64,000 nucleotides of DNA from Vreelandella nanhaiensis (GCF_003990185.1 NZ_RZHF01000014.1:1-64000); one strand, 5' to 3'; counted from the first letter of the stretch, positions 45,916 to 56,542 are shown. The notes: generated from the sequence alone by a model not told the origin. A program made the numbers and translations.

Positions 45916-46578
45916 TTAGGCTGCTAGCAGGAAGTTGGCGATAAGCTCTTTGCCCCCTTCCGTCGCAAACGATTCAGGATGAAACTGAATGCCATGAATC
46001 GGATAGTCGCGGTGCTTGATCCCCATCAATTCAAACTCGCCTGCAGTACTCCAAAAGCTGCGCTGCTCGAACGCATCTGCGTTCAAATTGCCCACAGCGG
46101 CGGTAACCTGCAGACAGTCGGGCAATGAGTCGGCGTGAGCAATGAGCGAGTGGTAGCGCATAACCTCAAGCTGGTCGGGCACGCCCTTGAATACGGACTG
46201 CTGATTGTGGGCCACCGGGCTGATCTTACCGTGCATGGGTAACGGCGCCTTGACGACCTGACCACCAAACACATGCACAATTCCTTGCATGCCCAGACAG
46301 ACGCCCAGCAATGGCGTGGTCTTGCCGAGCTCTTTAATGACCTCGGCACATATGCCAAAGTAGCGCGGGTCGTCCGGCGAGCCGGGGCCAGGGGAGATAA
46401 TGATGCGGTCCGGCGCCATGTCGACAATATCGGCAAATTCAATCTGGTCATTGCGCTTTACCACAATCTCAAAGCTACCCAGCGAGCCGCGATTTTTTTC
46501 CGTGGTGAGAATCTCGCCAATAAACTGATAAAGGTTATAGGTAAACGAATCGTAGTTATCAATGATCAACACTTTCAT
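45916..46578 (-). CDS. trpG: Anthranilate synthase component II (glutamine amidotransferase)
   Basis: Supplies ammonia from glutamine to TrpE. 220 aa class I amidotransferase: LIIDNYDSFTYNLYQFIGE, ISPGPGSPDD, nucleophile C94 in LLGVCLGMQGI, and H200/E202 in GIQFHPESFA. It is longer than E. coli PabA (about 187 aa) because of insertions near residues 25-35 and 165-185. ATG overlaps the trpE TGA by four bases, so the pair is made in equal amounts. Confidence 0.88.
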   Translation of the reverse strand: MKVLIIDNYDSFTYNLYQFIGEILTTEKNRGSLGSFEIVVKRNDQIEFADIVDMAPDRIIISPGPGSPDDPRYFGICAEVIKELGKTTPLLGVCLGMQGIVHVFGGQVVKAPLPMHGKISPVAHNQQSVFKGVPDQLEVMRYHSLIAHADSLPDCLQVTAAVGNLNADAFEQRSFWSTAGEFELMGIKHRDYPIHGIQFHPESFATEGGKELIANFLLAA

Positions 46579-47993
46579 GCCGGGCTCTCCGATTCCATAA
46601 AGGGGGCTAAGGCTTTGCGCGTACCGGCAAATTTACGCCGAATCTCTTCGTACTCATCCGCCGCGTTACTATCAAACACGTTGCCGCCGCAGGTTTGTAC
46701 ATAAGCCCGCTCGCCGTTCACAAACACGGTACGGATAGGGATGGCAAAGGTGCAGTCACCGTTAAACGAGAACTGGCCCACCGCTCCGCCATAAGGGCCA
46801 CGCCCATCGGTTTCCAGATCATCAATAATTTTCATGGCTTCAATCTTGGGCGCGCCGGTTAACGTTCCAGCCGGGAAATTGCTGGCAAGGGCACTAAACA
46901 TATCTTCGCCTTCGGCGATAATGCCCACAATTTCGCTGGAGATATGCTGAACGTGGCTAAAGCGCTTGATATCCATTAGGCTGCGCACCTTTACCGTGCC
47001 AAACTGGGCAACCCGGCCAATATCATTGCGATGCAGGTCAACGATCATGTTGTGCTCGGCAATCTCTTTAGGATCGTTCAACAATGCCCTGGCCAATTGG
47101 GTGTCTTCTTGAGCATCACGGCCACGCGTGGTGGTGCCAGCCAGAGGAAAGGTCTCCATTTCACCCTGGCGTAGCCGAAAAAGAAGCTCAGGGCTTGCGC
47201 CGATCAGCTTCTGTTCACCAAACTTCATGTAGTACATCTGGGGTGAAGGGTTAATTGTTCGCAGCTGGTCATACAGAGCAACCGTATCGCCCTCAACACG
47301 AAAGCGCTTTTTAAAGCCAACCTCACACTGAAACACCTTGCCGTCAATAATATCCTGCTTGACCTTCGCGACCGCCGCGGCGTGCTCTGTCTGACTCATG
47401 GTATCGCCAAGCGCGGTAATTTTCAGATCGTTGCTCTCGATATCTTCGGCATCGATAAGCGCCTGAAGGAAGTCAAAGCGGCTATGGTCGTAATAAAAGT
47501 AGGTTACCTCACCGGTCATCTTGTCGAGAATAAGGCCGTCTTTATAGAGCCCAAAGCGGAACGTATCGAAGTCATCGCTGGCTTTTAACGAAAGCGTAGG
47601 TTCGAAGTACTGCATTGCGTCGTAGCCAAGGTAGCCGCTTAACCCACCCGCATATTTTCGTGAAATGATATTTTGAGGTATCAGGCTGCGAAGCAGCGCG
47701 TAGGGGTTATCGCTTGGATAGTGTTCGACGTTGCCTGAGCGGTCTTCAATACTCAACGTCTGGCCGTTGGCATAAATCGTGTATTCAGGGTCAAAGCCAA
47801 TAATGGAGTGACGGGCAATATGGCTATCCTCGCCAAGCGACTCCAGCATGTAGCAGGTGTCGAACTGCCTCTCTATTTTCTTGAACAGCGCAAAAAAATC
47901 GCAGTCTGCAGCCAGTGTGGCATAGTGGGGCTTACGCGGCAGGGTAAAAGGGCGCGGTCCGGTAGCTGATTGGGTTGTTGCTTGGTTCATCAT
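46575..47993 (-). CDS. trpE: Anthranilate synthase component I (chorismate-binding)
   Basis: Converts chorismate plus ammonia to anthranilate, the first committed step to tryptophan. 472 aa. The chorismate site reads FPLAGTTTRGRD; Ala in this PxAGT-type motif is typical of anthranilate synthase, whereas PabB has Lys. Other motifs: FGEQKLIGASPELLFR, HNMIVDLHRNDIGRV, FPAGTLTGAPKIEAM, and a C-terminal CGGNVFDSNAADEYEE. Cotranscribed with trpR (three-base gap) and trpG. A role making anthranilate for a secondary metabolite is possible, but TrpR control argues for tryptophan. Confidence 0.87.
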   Translation of the reverse strand: MMNQATTQSATGPRPFTLPRKPHYATLAADCDFFALFKKIERQFDTCYMLESLGEDSHIARHSIIGFDPEYTIYANGQTLSIEDRSGNVEHYPSDNPYALLRSLIPQNIISRKYAGGLSGYLGYDAMQYFEPTLSLKASDDFDTFRFGLYKDGLILDKMTGEVTYFYYDHSRFDFLQALIDAEDIESNDLKITALGDTMSQTEHAAAVAKVKQDIIDGKVFQCEVGFKKRFRVEGDTVALYDQLRTINPSPQMYYMKFGEQKLIGASPELLFRLRQGEMETFPLAGTTTRGRDAQEDTQLARALLNDPKEIAEHNMIVDLHRNDIGRVAQFGTVKVRSLMDIKRFSHVQHISSEIVGIIAEGEDMFSALASNFPAGTLTGAPKIEAMKIIDDLETDGRGPYGGAVGQFSFNGDCTFAIPIRTVFVNGERAYVQTCGGNVFDSNAADEYEEIRRKFAGTRKALAPFMESESPA

Positions 47994-47996
47994 GAT

Positions 47997-48287
47997 TCAG
48001 CGGTCCAGTGTTGAGTGTGAAGTACCTAGCGCGCGCGAGCCCCGGGAGACGGTGGCAATGCCAACACCCAGCATCTGGGCAATCTGGCGGTGAGGTACGC
48101 CGTCACTTAGCAGGTTGAAAATTTGCAGCCGTTTGCTGATTTCCTGGTACTCCGCAGGGGTCAGAAGGCGCTCAAGCGCCTCATTCATGGCCTCTGGGCT
48201 ATCTACCTTCAACAGGTAGTCTATCAGCGCGTCCCGGTAGTCATTCTGGGAAGCCGGGTCGTGTAAAGAGGAGTCATGCTGGGGCAT
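47997..48287 (-). CDS. trpR: Trp operon repressor TrpR
   Basis: 96 aa tryptophan-dependent repressor. The family pattern is plain: LERLLTPAEYQEISKRLQIF, LLSDGVPHRQIAQMLGVGIA and TVSRGSRAL (helix-turn-helix; compare the E. coli LGAGIATITRGSNSL). First gene of trpR-trpE-trpG, with a TrpR operator over the promoter just upstream, so it should repress itself and the anthranilate synthase genes. E. coli trpR is monocistronic and unlinked, so this arrangement differs. Confidence 0.9.
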   Translation of the reverse strand: MPQHDSSLHDPASQNDYRDALIDYLLKVDSPEAMNEALERLLTPAEYQEISKRLQIFNLLSDGVPHRQIAQMLGVGIATVSRGSRALGTSHSTLDR

Positions 48288-48309
48288 AGGCGTACCGATA
48301 GAAAATGAT

Positions 48310-48355
48310 TTGTACTAGCATACTAGTACAATATCCAGATTGACAGGGAAGTCAA
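48310..48355 (-). promoter_or_regulatory. trpREG promoter with TrpR operator
   Basis: A 22-bp palindrome at 48310-48331 has arms TTGTACTAG and CTAGTACAA around a CATA centre, matching the E. coli trp operator pattern (ACTAG...CTAGT around a four-base centre). On the minus strand TTGACT (48350-48355), 16 bases, then TATTGT (48328-48333) form a good promoter whose -10 lies inside the operator, so bound TrpR would block polymerase. Confidence 0.88.
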
Positions 48356-48419
48356 GCAAAGGGTTATTCAAACGGTTTAATCGATTACTATACCGCTACG
48401 TTGATTCAAGGAGCGCTGC

Positions 48420-50306
48420 ATGACGGCCTATTTTATTCAAGCGTTTATCTACCTTTTGGCGGCAGTCATTGCAGTGCCACTGGCCAAGCGCTTTGGGCTG
48501 GGGTCGGTGTTGGGCTATCTAGTGGCAGGCGTTGCCATCGGCCCGGTATTTGGCTTGGTAGGGCAAGAGACCAATACCATTCAGCACTTTGCTGAATTCG
48601 GTGTGGTGATGATGCTCTTTTTGGTGGGTATGGAGCTTGATCCCAAAAGTCTATGGGCCATGCGGGTGCGGTTGGTCGGGCTTGGTGGCCTGCAGGTGGT
48701 CATTACCGCCGTCGCCGGTTCCCTTATCGCCTTCTGGCTGGGTCTGGTCTGGCAGACGGCGTTAGCGGTAGGGCTGATCTTTGCGCTTTCCTCTACCGCG
48801 ATTGTGCTGCAAACCCTCAATGAGAAGGGCCTCGCCAAGACTGAAGGTGGACGCAGCGCCTTTTCCGTCCTGCTATTTCAGGATATTGCCGTTATTCCCA
48901 TGCTGGCACTGATTCCGCTGCTGGCGCTGCCTGAATTAATGGGGGCTGGCGGCGGAGATGACCATAGTAGCTTCAATCTGGTGTCACACCTGCCCGGCTG
49001 GGCCCATGCCTCGGTTGTGATCGGTGCCGTTGCGGCCGTTATTGCCGGTGGCTATTACCTCGGGCCGCCGCTTTTTCGCTATGTGGTTGGGGCTGGGCTG
49101 CGGGAAATATTTACCGCTACCGCGCTTATGGTGGTGATCGGCATTGCCGCATTGATGAGCCTGGTGAATCTTTCACCTGCATTAGGGGCGTTTTTAGCTG
49201 GTGTGGTACTTGCCAATAGCGAGTTCAAGCATGAGCTGGAGGCCAATATCGAGCCATTCAAGGGGCTGTTATTGGGGCTTTTCTTTATTACCGTGGGTGC
49301 GGGGATAGACTTTGAGGTATTGGCTGCCGAGTGGGGTACCGTACTGGCCCTTGGGGTCGCCGTTATCGTGGTCAAGGCCGTCGTTTTATTAGCGCTGGCT
49401 TTGCTGTTTAGAATCAAGGGAAGCAATTTCTGGCTGTTTGCGCTGAGCCTGGCGCAGGCGGGCGAGTTTGGGTTTGTGCTGCTGACCTACAGTGTACAAA
49501 ACAGCGTTATTCCGCCTGAAACCGCGCAGATTCTCTCACTGGTAGTGGCGCTTTCGATGTTTTTAACGCCGCTTTTATTTATCGCTTATGACCGCCTGGT
49601 GCTGCCACGTTATCGTAGCGATAAAGAGAATGACCGTGATGCCGATGATATTGAAGAACAGGCACCGGTTATCGTGGCCGGGGTCGGGCGGTTTGGGCAA
49701 ATTGTCTGCCGCCTGCTACGGGCTAATAACATCCCGATGGTCGTGCTGGACCTTGAGCTTGAGCAGATCGAGAACTCCCGGCGCATCAATATCAAAAGCT
49801 ACTTTGGCGATGCCAGCCGCTCGGATCTTCTAGAGCGGGCAGGTATTGAGAATGCCCGGCTGCTGGTAGTTGCCATTGATGATCGTGAGCGCGCGGTACA
49901 GATGATCCGACATGTAAAACACTACTATCCCAATGTGTGGATACTAGCCCGCGCCTTTGACCGTGGCCATGGTTATCAGCTACGCGAAGCCGGGGCCGAT
50001 GACGTGGTCAGCGAAACCTATCACTCCGCGCTGGAGCTTGGCGGTCACGCGCTAACTGCCATGGGTGTGCATCCCATGCGGGCAAAACAGATGACCTGGT
50101 CGTTTGTGCAAAATGAAGAAGCCCATGAGGATGAGCTGTTTGAGGCTTGGAAAGAGATCGAAGGCGGTATCAGCTTTAGCCCACGCTATGGCGAGCTGTT
50201 CATGAAGCTTGAAGAGTCGCTGAACACCGCCATGCATCAAGACTGGCAAGAACCCAGTCGCGAGGATGTGCCGACCTGGACGCCGCCTGAAGAAGGCCAA
50301 CGGTAA
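48420..50306 (+). CDS. CPA2 family cation:proton antiporter (KefB/KefC type)
   Basis: 628 aa. About twelve membrane helices fill residues 5-380 (LLAAVIAVPLAKRFGLGSVL; FGVVMMLFLVGMELDPKSLW; FALSSTAIVLQTL; FQDIAVIPMLALIPLLALP). A cytoplasmic TrkA-N/RCK domain follows from about 415 (PVIVAGVGRFGQIVCRLLRA; GDASRSDLLERAGIENARLL). This is the glutathione-gated potassium-efflux architecture, but whether it moves K or Na and whether glutathione gates it is not shown. AAGGAG precedes ATG 48420. Divergent from trpR. Confidence 0.88.
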   Translation: MTAYFIQAFIYLLAAVIAVPLAKRFGLGSVLGYLVAGVAIGPVFGLVGQETNTIQHFAEFGVVMMLFLVGMELDPKSLWAMRVRLVGLGGLQVVITAVAGSLIAFWLGLVWQTALAVGLIFALSSTAIVLQTLNEKGLAKTEGGRSAFSVLLFQDIAVIPMLALIPLLALPELMGAGGGDDHSSFNLVSHLPGWAHASVVIGAVAAVIAGGYYLGPPLFRYVVGAGLREIFTATALMVVIGIAALMSLVNLSPALGAFLAGVVLANSEFKHELEANIEPFKGLLLGLFFITVGAGIDFEVLAAEWGTVLALGVAVIVVKAVVLLALALLFRIKGSNFWLFALSLAQAGEFGFVLLTYSVQNSVIPPETAQILSLVVALSMFLTPLLFIAYDRLVLPRYRSDKENDRDADDIEEQAPVIVAGVGRFGQIVCRLLRANNIPMVVLDLELEQIENSRRINIKSYFGDASRSDLLERAGIENARLLVVAIDDRERAVQMIRHVKHYYPNVWILARAFDRGHGYQLREAGADDVVSETYHSALELGGHALTAMGVHPMRAKQMTWSFVQNEEAHEDELFEAWKEIEGGISFSPRYGELFMKLEESLNTAMHQDWQEPSREDVPTWTPPEEGQR

Positions 50307-50323
50307 AGGGTGTAGAAATCAAA

Positions 50324-50896
50324 CTAAAACGGCAGATGCAGCGATGCGCTTAAATGGTTGAGGTGACTCAATGTTGGCGCATCAACGCGTTCGTACTCCA
50401 GGCGGGTGATCAGGCGGTTGATGGTGACAGTGGCACCAAAACCTTGCAGCCAGGCAGTGCCGCCTTCATTTGCACCCTGCGGTTGATCGGTATCGCTACG
50501 CCATTCCGTCAGGCCCGATTTGGCGTATATGCTAAAGGCGCCTAGACGAATCCCGGCGACGATGGCGCCACCCAAGCTCAGAGTATCCATGATCAGGGGG
50601 GACATGCTGGAGGCAATCGGGACTTCTTCGCTTTCGCGATAGGCAATCTCAGCACCGATATCCAGGCGAGGAAGCTGCCAGGGGCTGTAGCCTGCTGTTA
50701 ATCGAAAACCCGAGGTGTAGCTATCCAGGCTGCTCAAGTCGCTGCCTTCCAGCACCACGCCGTTTTCCAGCTGCATGAGTTCGCTATCGGGCGCAGCGTA
50801 AGCCACTACGGGTAGCGTGTCGTTGGCGATAGCATTGGCGAGAAGTAAAGGAGAGCCAATAGCGCCGTACAGTATAACGCCAGCCAAGCGTTTCAT
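50324..50896 (-). CDS. Predicted small outer-membrane beta-barrel protein
   Basis: 190 aa. A signal peptide (MKRLAGVILYGAIGSPLLLA, cleavage near ANA) is followed by alternating-hydrophobicity strands (SGFRLTAGYSPWQLPRLDIG; FGATVTINRLITRLEYERVD) and a C-terminal Phe (LSASLHLPF), the usual outer-membrane insertion signal. I do not recognise the family; an OmpA/OmpW-like eight-stranded barrel is the best guess. It lies between the antiporter gene (convergent) and the liu cluster (same strand, 42 bases away). Confidence 0.65.
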   Translation of the reverse strand: MKRLAGVILYGAIGSPLLLANAIANDTLPVVAYAAPDSELMQLENGVVLEGSDLSSLDSYTSGFRLTAGYSPWQLPRLDIGAEIAYRESEEVPIASSMSPLIMDTLSLGGAIVAGIRLGAFSIYAKSGLTEWRSDTDQPQGANEGGTAWLQGFGATVTINRLITRLEYERVDAPTLSHLNHLSASLHLPF

Positions 50897-50938
50897 GGGT
50901 ATTCCTCATCCTTGGCCTTAATTATTATCCCCACAAGC

Positions 50939-51757
50939 TTAGCAACAGGCGCGTATTTCTACCAAGTTAATTGCACCTGATTTGAGATTAAGTAGCAGGT
51001 TTCTCCCCATTTCCTGAAAACGGTCGCCAAATACCCACTGTGGGGAGAGTATGGGCGCCTGGGTGGTTTGCTCCTTGCCCCGCTGGCGCTCGCGCCATTC
51101 AAGGGCGATGTCGCTCCAATTCACGTCATGCTCCAGAGTAAATCCGCTCTCTTCCAATAGCACTTTCAAGACTGAATGGCCGTTCAGGTGGGAATGCTCA
51201 GGCGTTGCCGCCCAGGGGACCGGGTAGCGCAGCGTGCCTGGGTTAGGCCCACTCACTACTTCATGCATTGCAAGTTTCCCGCCGGGACGCAATACCCGGC
51301 GACTTTCGTTCAGTACTCTGTGCGCGTTAGGCATATTCAAAAGGCTGTGCTGAAAAAGCAGTGCATCGAAACTGTTATCGGCAAACGGCATAGCGCAGGC
51401 ATCGCCGGTTAACCAATAAAGCGGCGAGCCCGTGGGTGCGGCCAGTGCGCTTAGCGCCTTGTTAAGCGCGCTAAAACGATGGGTGATATCCAGGCCGGTC
51501 ATCTGAAAGCCGAGCGCTGCGCCCTGGCGCATTAGCCCCCCAAGGCCTGCGCCAATATCCAGCACGCACGGGTGAGTCGCCGGGTCCAGCAAGCCAAGTA
51601 ACCGTTTGGATGCGCTTACCCCGCCAATATGCAGTTGGTCCAGCGGGGCAAGTTGGTGCAGCGTGGGCCCCGCGGGGTAGTGGGCGTGAATTTGCGCTAG
51701 CACCTCAGCATCGCGAAGCCCCAGTTGGTAATGTGCTGCCAGGTGTGCTGCCTTCAT
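50939..51757 (-). CDS. Class I SAM-dependent methyltransferase at the end of the liu cluster
   Basis: 272 aa. SAM-binding motif I is [20 protein letters not shown]; motif II-IV region is [20 protein letters not shown]; a post-motif is [18 protein letters not shown], typical of Methyltransf_11 small-molecule or quinone methylases. Its ATG overlaps the TGA of the acyl-CoA synthetase gene (four bases), so it belongs to the same transcript. No substrate can be assigned; a link to leucine catabolism is only contextual. The C-terminus ends in two cysteines. Confidence 0.8.
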   Translation of the reverse strand: MKAAHLAAHYQLGLRDAEVLAQIHAHYPAGPTLHQLAPLDQLHIGGVSASKRLLGLLDPATHPCVLDIGAGLGGLMRQGAALGFQMTGLDITHRFSALNKALSALAAPTGSPLYWLTGDACAMPFADNSFDALLFQHSLLNMPNAHRVLNESRRVLRPGGKLAMHEVVSGPNPGTLRYPVPWAATPEHSHLNGHSVLKVLLEESGFTLEHDVNWSDIALEWRERQRGKEQTTQAPILSPQWVFGDRFQEMGRNLLLNLKSGAINLVEIRACC

Positions 51758-53493
51758 GAAGAGGACTCTTGGCCCAGGCCCAATTCCTGAATCGAGATTT
51801 CACGCATCTTGAATTTCTGAATCTTGCCGGTCACGGTCATGGGAAATTCATCGACGAATTTAAAATAGCGCGGAATCTTGAAGTGGGTGATCTTGCCTTT
51901 ACAGAACTCGCGCAGATCTTCGCCGGTGATCTCGTCCGCCGTGCTGTTCAGCTTGACCCAGGCCACCAGCTCTTCGCCATATTTCTTGTCAGGTACGCCG
52001 GTTACCTGAACATCGGAAATTGCCGGGTGGGTATACAGGAACTCCTCGATTTCCTTGGGATAGACGTTCTCGCCTCCGCGAATCACCATATCCTTGATAC
52101 GTCCGACAATCTGCACGTAGCCTTCGTCATCCATAGTGGCCAGGTCGCCGGTATGCATCCAGCCTGCGTTATCAATGGCATCTAATGTCGCCTGCTCATT
52201 ATTCCAGTATTTAAGCATTACGCTGTAACCCCGGGTGCACAGCTCTCCAATCTCGCCACGGGGTAGAATACCGCCATTGCCGGGGTCAACAATCTTGGTT
52301 TCCAGGTGCGGCTGAGTGCGGCCTACAGTAGAAACACGTTTTTCAATGCTGTCATCTGCGCCGGTTTGCGTGGAAACCGGGCTGGTTTCGGTCATGCCGT
52401 AGGCGATCTGCACCCCTTTCATGTTCATCTTGCTAATGACCTGCTTCATGATTTCTGCCGGGCAAATGGAGCCTGCCATGATGCCGGTGCGCAGCGTGGA
52501 GAGATCGGTTGCGGCAAAGTCAGGGTGATCCAGCTCGGCGATAAACATGGTAGGCACGCCGTAGAGCGCGGTGGCTTTCTGTTCATGTACCGCCTTGAGC
52601 ACTTTACCTGGGTCGAAGCCTTCGTCGGGGTAAATTATCGCTGCCCCGTGGGTCATACAACCCAGGTTGCCCATCACCATGCCAAAGCAGTGGTAAAGCG
52701 GCACTGGGATGACCAAGCGATCCTGGCTGGTAAACCCCATGCTCTCGGCGACAAAAAAGCCGTTATTGAGAATGTTATGATGAGAAAGCGTTGCCCCCTT
52801 GGGGAAGCCGGTGGTGCCGGAGGTGTACTGAATATTGATTGGGTCATCAAACTGAAGTGTGGCCTGCAGGTCGTTGACATCGGTTTGGCTAACCCGGCTT
52901 GCCTCCTGCATCAGATCGCTCCAGCGCCACATGCCGCTGTGTTTTTCAGCGCTCAGGTTAATCACGCACTCAAGCTTGGGAAGTTTCTGTGATTTGAGCT
53001 GACCTTCGGTGCTGGTTTGAAGCTCAGGTGCCAGCTCATAAAGCATGCTGCGGTAGTCTGAACTCTTGAATTTATCCGCGCATACTAAAAAGCGCGCCCC
53101 GGACTGGTTGAGCGCGTACTCAAGCTCGTGGGTGCGGTAGGCCGGATTGATATTGACCAGAATAGCGCCGATTTTTGCCGTTGCGAACTGGGTCAATGTC
53201 CACTCTGCGCAGTTAGGCGCCCACATGCCGACCCGATCGCCACGCTGTACGCCAATGGCCAGCAGGGCACGCGCGCAGCGGTTTACCTCTTCATGAAGCT
53301 CGCGGTAGCTCCAATGGATATTTTGATGCAGCACAATCAGCGCATCGTTATCAGGATACTGGGCGGCAATCTGGTCAAATTTATCGCCAATGGTCATACC
53401 AAGAAGCGGTTTGTCCGCCGTGCTGCTGGTATAGCTGGGCAAGGGTTGAGTAGATAGTGCTTGGGTAGATAGGGTGGGTGCCTGTAGTGCCAT
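51754..53493 (-). CDS. AMP-binding acyl-CoA synthetase of the liu cluster
   Basis: 579 aa from ATG 53493, chosen because CGGAGAGAC precedes it. ANL-superfamily motifs are [20 protein letters not shown] (P-loop), [45 protein letters not shown], and the C-terminal catalytic Lys in [14 protein letters not shown]. It activates a carboxylic acid to its CoA ester with ATP. Substrate unproven; given the operon, isovalerate, methylcrotonate or acetoacetate are candidates. It starts 53 bases after liuE. Confidence 0.88.
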   Translation of the reverse strand: MALQAPTLSTQALSTQPLPSYTSSTADKPLLGMTIGDKFDQIAAQYPDNDALIVLHQNIHWSYRELHEEVNRCARALLAIGVQRGDRVGMWAPNCAEWTLTQFATAKIGAILVNINPAYRTHELEYALNQSGARFLVCADKFKSSDYRSMLYELAPELQTSTEGQLKSQKLPKLECVINLSAEKHSGMWRWSDLMQEASRVSQTDVNDLQATLQFDDPINIQYTSGTTGFPKGATLSHHNILNNGFFVAESMGFTSQDRLVIPVPLYHCFGMVMGNLGCMTHGAAIIYPDEGFDPGKVLKAVHEQKATALYGVPTMFIAELDHPDFAATDLSTLRTGIMAGSICPAEIMKQVISKMNMKGVQIAYGMTETSPVSTQTGADDSIEKRVSTVGRTQPHLETKIVDPGNGGILPRGEIGELCTRGYSVMLKYWNNEQATLDAIDNAGWMHTGDLATMDDEGYVQIVGRIKDMVIRGGENVYPKEIEEFLYTHPAISDVQVTGVPDKKYGEELVAWVKLNSTADEITGEDLREFCKGKITHFKIPRYFKFVDEFPMTVTGKIQKFKMREISIQELGLGQESSS

Positions 53494-53546
53494 GATGTCT
53501 CTCCGAATGTTTTTATTGTCTGATCGAATGGACTGCATTTAGGGAT

Positions 53547-54470
53547 TCATTTCGGGCAGCCGCCTCTGGCCAGGGCAACTTTCGAGCCGGGTTTGCGGCC
53601 TAGCTGACTAGTAATCCAATAGCCGGTTTCCAGCACAGCCTCAAGGTTGATGCCCGTTTCAATACCCAGCCCTTCAAGAAGATAGAGCACGTCTTCGGTG
53701 GCGACATTACCCGAGGCGCCCTTGGCATAGGGGCAGCCACCCAAGCCTGCGGTCGCCGCATCAATCACGCTAACGCCTTCTTCCATCACCGCGTAAAGAT
53801 TGGCGATAGCCATGCCGTAGGTATCGTGAAAGTGTGCGGCCAATTGATCAACGGGTACCTCGTGGCCAACCGCTTCAATCATCCGCTTGGCGGCCAGCGG
53901 CGTGCCCACGCCAATCGTGTCACCCAGCGATATTTCATAGCAGCCCATGTCATGCAGGGCACGGGCTACCTGGGCTACGCTTTGGGGGGCAATATCGCCT
54001 TCATACGGGCAGCCCAGCACGCAGGAAACGTAGCCGCGTACGCGCACGTCCGCTTCCTGGGCGCGGCTGAGTACCGGCTCAAAGCGCTTGAGAGATTCAG
54101 CAATTGAACAATTGATGTTCTTTTGCGAGAAGGATTCCGAGGCGGCGCCAAACACCGCGACTTCATCAATGCCTGCGGCCAGGGCGTTTTCAAGCCCTTG
54201 AAGATTAGGCGTCAGTGCTGAATACACCACGCCGGGCTCGCGCCTGATGCCGCGCATGACCTCAACGGCGTCCCCCATTTGCGGTACCCATTTGGGCGAG
54301 ACGAAGCTTGCCGCCTCGATATGGCGAATGCCGGCTTTTGCGAGCCGATGGATCAGCTCGATCTTGGTTTCGGTAGGCACCATAGCCCCCGGTTCGTTCT
54401 GCAAGCCGTCTCTGGGGGCCATTTCAAACAGGCGTATGCGCTGGGGTAGGCTGGATTGGCGCAGTGGCAT
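53547..54470 (-). CDS. liuE: Hydroxymethylglutaryl-CoA lyase
   Basis: Last step of leucine breakdown: splits HMG-CoA to acetoacetate and acetyl-CoA. 307 aa TIM barrel. Motifs are [13 protein letters not shown] at the N-terminus (metal-binding Asp), [26 protein letters not shown] (metal-binding His pair), and the flexible loop [20 protein letters not shown] bearing the catalytic Cys. Eleven bases after liuD. It lies next to the other liu genes in metabolic context. Confidence 0.94.
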   Translation of the reverse strand: MPLRQSSLPQRIRLFEMAPRDGLQNEPGAMVPTETKIELIHRLAKAGIRHIEAASFVSPKWVPQMGDAVEVMRGIRREPGVVYSALTPNLQGLENALAAGIDEVAVFGAASESFSQKNINCSIAESLKRFEPVLSRAQEADVRVRGYVSCVLGCPYEGDIAPQSVAQVARALHDMGCYEISLGDTIGVGTPLAAKRMIEAVGHEVPVDQLAAHFHDTYGMAIANLYAVMEEGVSVIDAATAGLGGCPYAKGASGNVATEDVLYLLEGLGIETGINLEAVLETGYWITSQLGRKPGSKVALARGGCPK

Positions 54471-54481
54471 GGTTAAGCTCC

Positions 54482-56524
54482 TTATTCGCTGGGGGCAAAG
54501 TCGAGCAGCACATCACCCTGGCTGACAGTGTCGCCTGCCTTGAAGTGAAAGTTTTCCACCTGGCCATTGGCTGGGGCGGACATGGTGTGCTCCATTTTCA
54601 TGGCCTCCATCACCATTAGCGGCATACCTTTTTCAACGCTTGCCCCGGCTTCAACCAGTAGTGCTACCACGGTGCCGTGCATCGGCGCGGTAAAGCTTGC
54701 CTGAACCTCATGCTGGCCGTGGTCAACGGCATCCATGCGCTGCCAGAGCAGGCGTATTTCACCATTCGGGTCAGCCAGTATTAGTGCATTGCCATCCTGC
54801 TGAGCCTGCAAACGGCGGCGTTGACCGTCAAGTGTGATGGCCACCGCATCACCGGTTAAGGGAATCAGGCTGGCACGAAAGGTTTGCTCATTAACGGTTA
54901 AATGCCAATTCTGCTCACCGGCGTTACGCCGACCTTCTACGATTACCAACGAGGACTCAGTCTCGGAGGTCGACTGAGAAAGCTTGGGGTCATTCAACGC
55001 AATACGCACCGTATGGGGGGCATTGAGGCGAAAGCCGTCGTGGCGATCCCAGGGGGAGGCGCTTTCACGTTCTTGAGTAAGCTGGTGCAGGCCTACCAGC
55101 GCGGCGCTGGCGTAATCCTCTGGCGAGTAATCTCGCGGAGCAAATAGTGTTGCCTCATGGCGCTCGATAAACCGCGTATCCAGCTCCAGGTTCTTGAAGG
55201 CCGGGTGGGTGGCAAGGCGCTGCAAAAAGGCCCGGTTGGTAACCACGCCCTGAACATCCAGCGCTGCCAACGCGCGGTTAAGGGTGGCAAGCGCTGCGTT
55301 GCGATCCACGCCGTGTACGATCAGCTTGGCGAGCATCGGGTCGTAGTGCATGGAAACCGTATCACCACTCTCAACGCCGCTATCCAGGCGTACCTGATCA
55401 GCCTGTAAGCCTGCCCCTGCTAGATCCAGCGTAAAGCGGGTGAGCTTTCCGGTGGCGGGCAAGAAATCCTGATCGGGATCTTCGGCATAAATCCGAGCCT
55501 CAAAGCTGTGCCCGGTAATCGTCAGCTCGTCCTGGGTGCAGGGTAGTGGCTCATTCATGGCCACCCGTAGCTGCCATTCGACCAAGTCCTGTCCTGTGAT
55601 CATTTCGGTAACCGGATGCTCGACCTGTAGGCGGGTGTTCATCTCCATAAAGTAGAACGAACCGTCAGCGTCGAGAAGAAACTCGACAGTACCCGCGCCT
55701 ACATAGCCGATCTCCTGGGCGGCACGCACGGCCGCATTACCCATGGCTTGGCGGAGTTCAGGTGTCATGCCAGGAGCGGGGGCTTCTTCGAGAACCTTTT
55801 GATGGCGGCGCTGAACGCTGCAGTCGCGCTCGAACAGGTAAACACCGTTGCCGTGGGAGTCGCAAAATACCTGTACCTCCACATGGCGGGGTTGCACTAG
55901 ATATTTTTCAATCAGCATTCGGTCATCGCTGAACGCCGCCCTGGATTCACGACGGCAGCCTTCGAGTGCGGCTTGAAAGGCCTCGCTTTTCTCGACGACG
56001 CGCATCCCTTTACCGCCGCCCCCAGCGCTGGCTTTCAGCATTACCGGGTAGCCAATCTTGTCGGCCTCCTCAAAAAGCAGAGCATCATCCTGGTTATCGC
56101 CGTGGTAGCCCGGTACTAGCGGCACATCCGCATTGGCCATGCGTGCCTTGGCCGCGGATTTATCGCCCATGGCGGCAATGGCCGAGGCGGGCGGGCCGAC
56201 AAAGATAATGCCCGCTTGTTCCAGAGCGCTAACGAAGCTGCCATTCTCGGAGAGAAAGCCGTAGCCTGGGTGGATAGCGCCACTGCCGGTACGTTTAGCG
56301 GCCTCAATGACCGCGTCGATATTCAAATAGCTTTCTCGCGCGGCGGCAGGCCCTAGGCGAATGGCTTCATCGGCTTCGCGTACGTGGCGGGCATTGGCAT
56401 CGGCGTCGGAGTAGACCGCGACGGTTTTAAGCCCCATCCGGCGGGCGGTGCGCATTACTCGGCAGGCAATCTCGCCGCGGTTAGCCACCAGTAGAGTGTC
56501 GAACTTGTTCACTTCAGAAATCAT
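54482..56524 (-). CDS. liuD: 3-methylcrotonyl-CoA carboxylase, biotin-containing alpha subunit
   Basis: 680 aa. The biotin carboxylase domain spans about residues 8-455 ([34 protein letters not shown]-grasp loop [33 protein letters not shown]). A linker domain follows. The C-terminal biotinyl domain carries the biotin lysine in [11 protein letters not shown]. With LiuB it carboxylates 3-methylcrotonyl-CoA to 3-methylglutaconyl-CoA. Length and gene context favour this over acetyl- or propionyl-CoA carboxylases, which share the architecture. Confidence 0.93.
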   Translation of the reverse strand: MISEVNKFDTLLVANRGEIACRVMRTARRMGLKTVAVYSDADANARHVREADEAIRLGPAAARESYLNIDAVIEAAKRTGSGAIHPGYGFLSENGSFVSALEQAGIIFVGPPASAIAAMGDKSAAKARMANADVPLVPGYHGDNQDDALLFEEADKIGYPVMLKASAGGGGKGMRVVEKSEAFQAALEGCRRESRAAFSDDRMLIEKYLVQPRHVEVQVFCDSHGNGVYLFERDCSVQRRHQKVLEEAPAPGMTPELRQAMGNAAVRAAQEIGYVGAGTVEFLLDADGSFYFMEMNTRLQVEHPVTEMITGQDLVEWQLRVAMNEPLPCTQDELTITGHSFEARIYAEDPDQDFLPATGKLTRFTLDLAGAGLQADQVRLDSGVESGDTVSMHYDPMLAKLIVHGVDRNAALATLNRALAALDVQGVVTNRAFLQRLATHPAFKNLELDTRFIERHEATLFAPRDYSPEDYASAALVGLHQLTQERESASPWDRHDGFRLNAPHTVRIALNDPKLSQSTSETESSLVIVEGRRNAGEQNWHLTVNEQTFRASLIPLTGDAVAITLDGQRRRLQAQQDGNALILADPNGEIRLLWQRMDAVDHGQHEVQASFTAPMHGTVVALLVEAGASVEKGMPLMVMEAMKMEHTMSAPANGQVENFHFKAGDTVSQGDVLLDFAPSE

Positions 56525-56542
56525 AAACGGGGCTCCGCAGCA

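Noticed and set aside
46575..47993. PabB (aminodeoxychorismate synthase) instead of TrpE
   Set aside because: The chorismate motif has Ala rather than the Lys of PabB, and the operon carries trpR and a trp operator.
48288..48327. Tryptophan leader peptide and attenuator ahead of trpR
   Set aside because: The leader is about 35 bases with no Trp-codon frame and no alternative hairpins.
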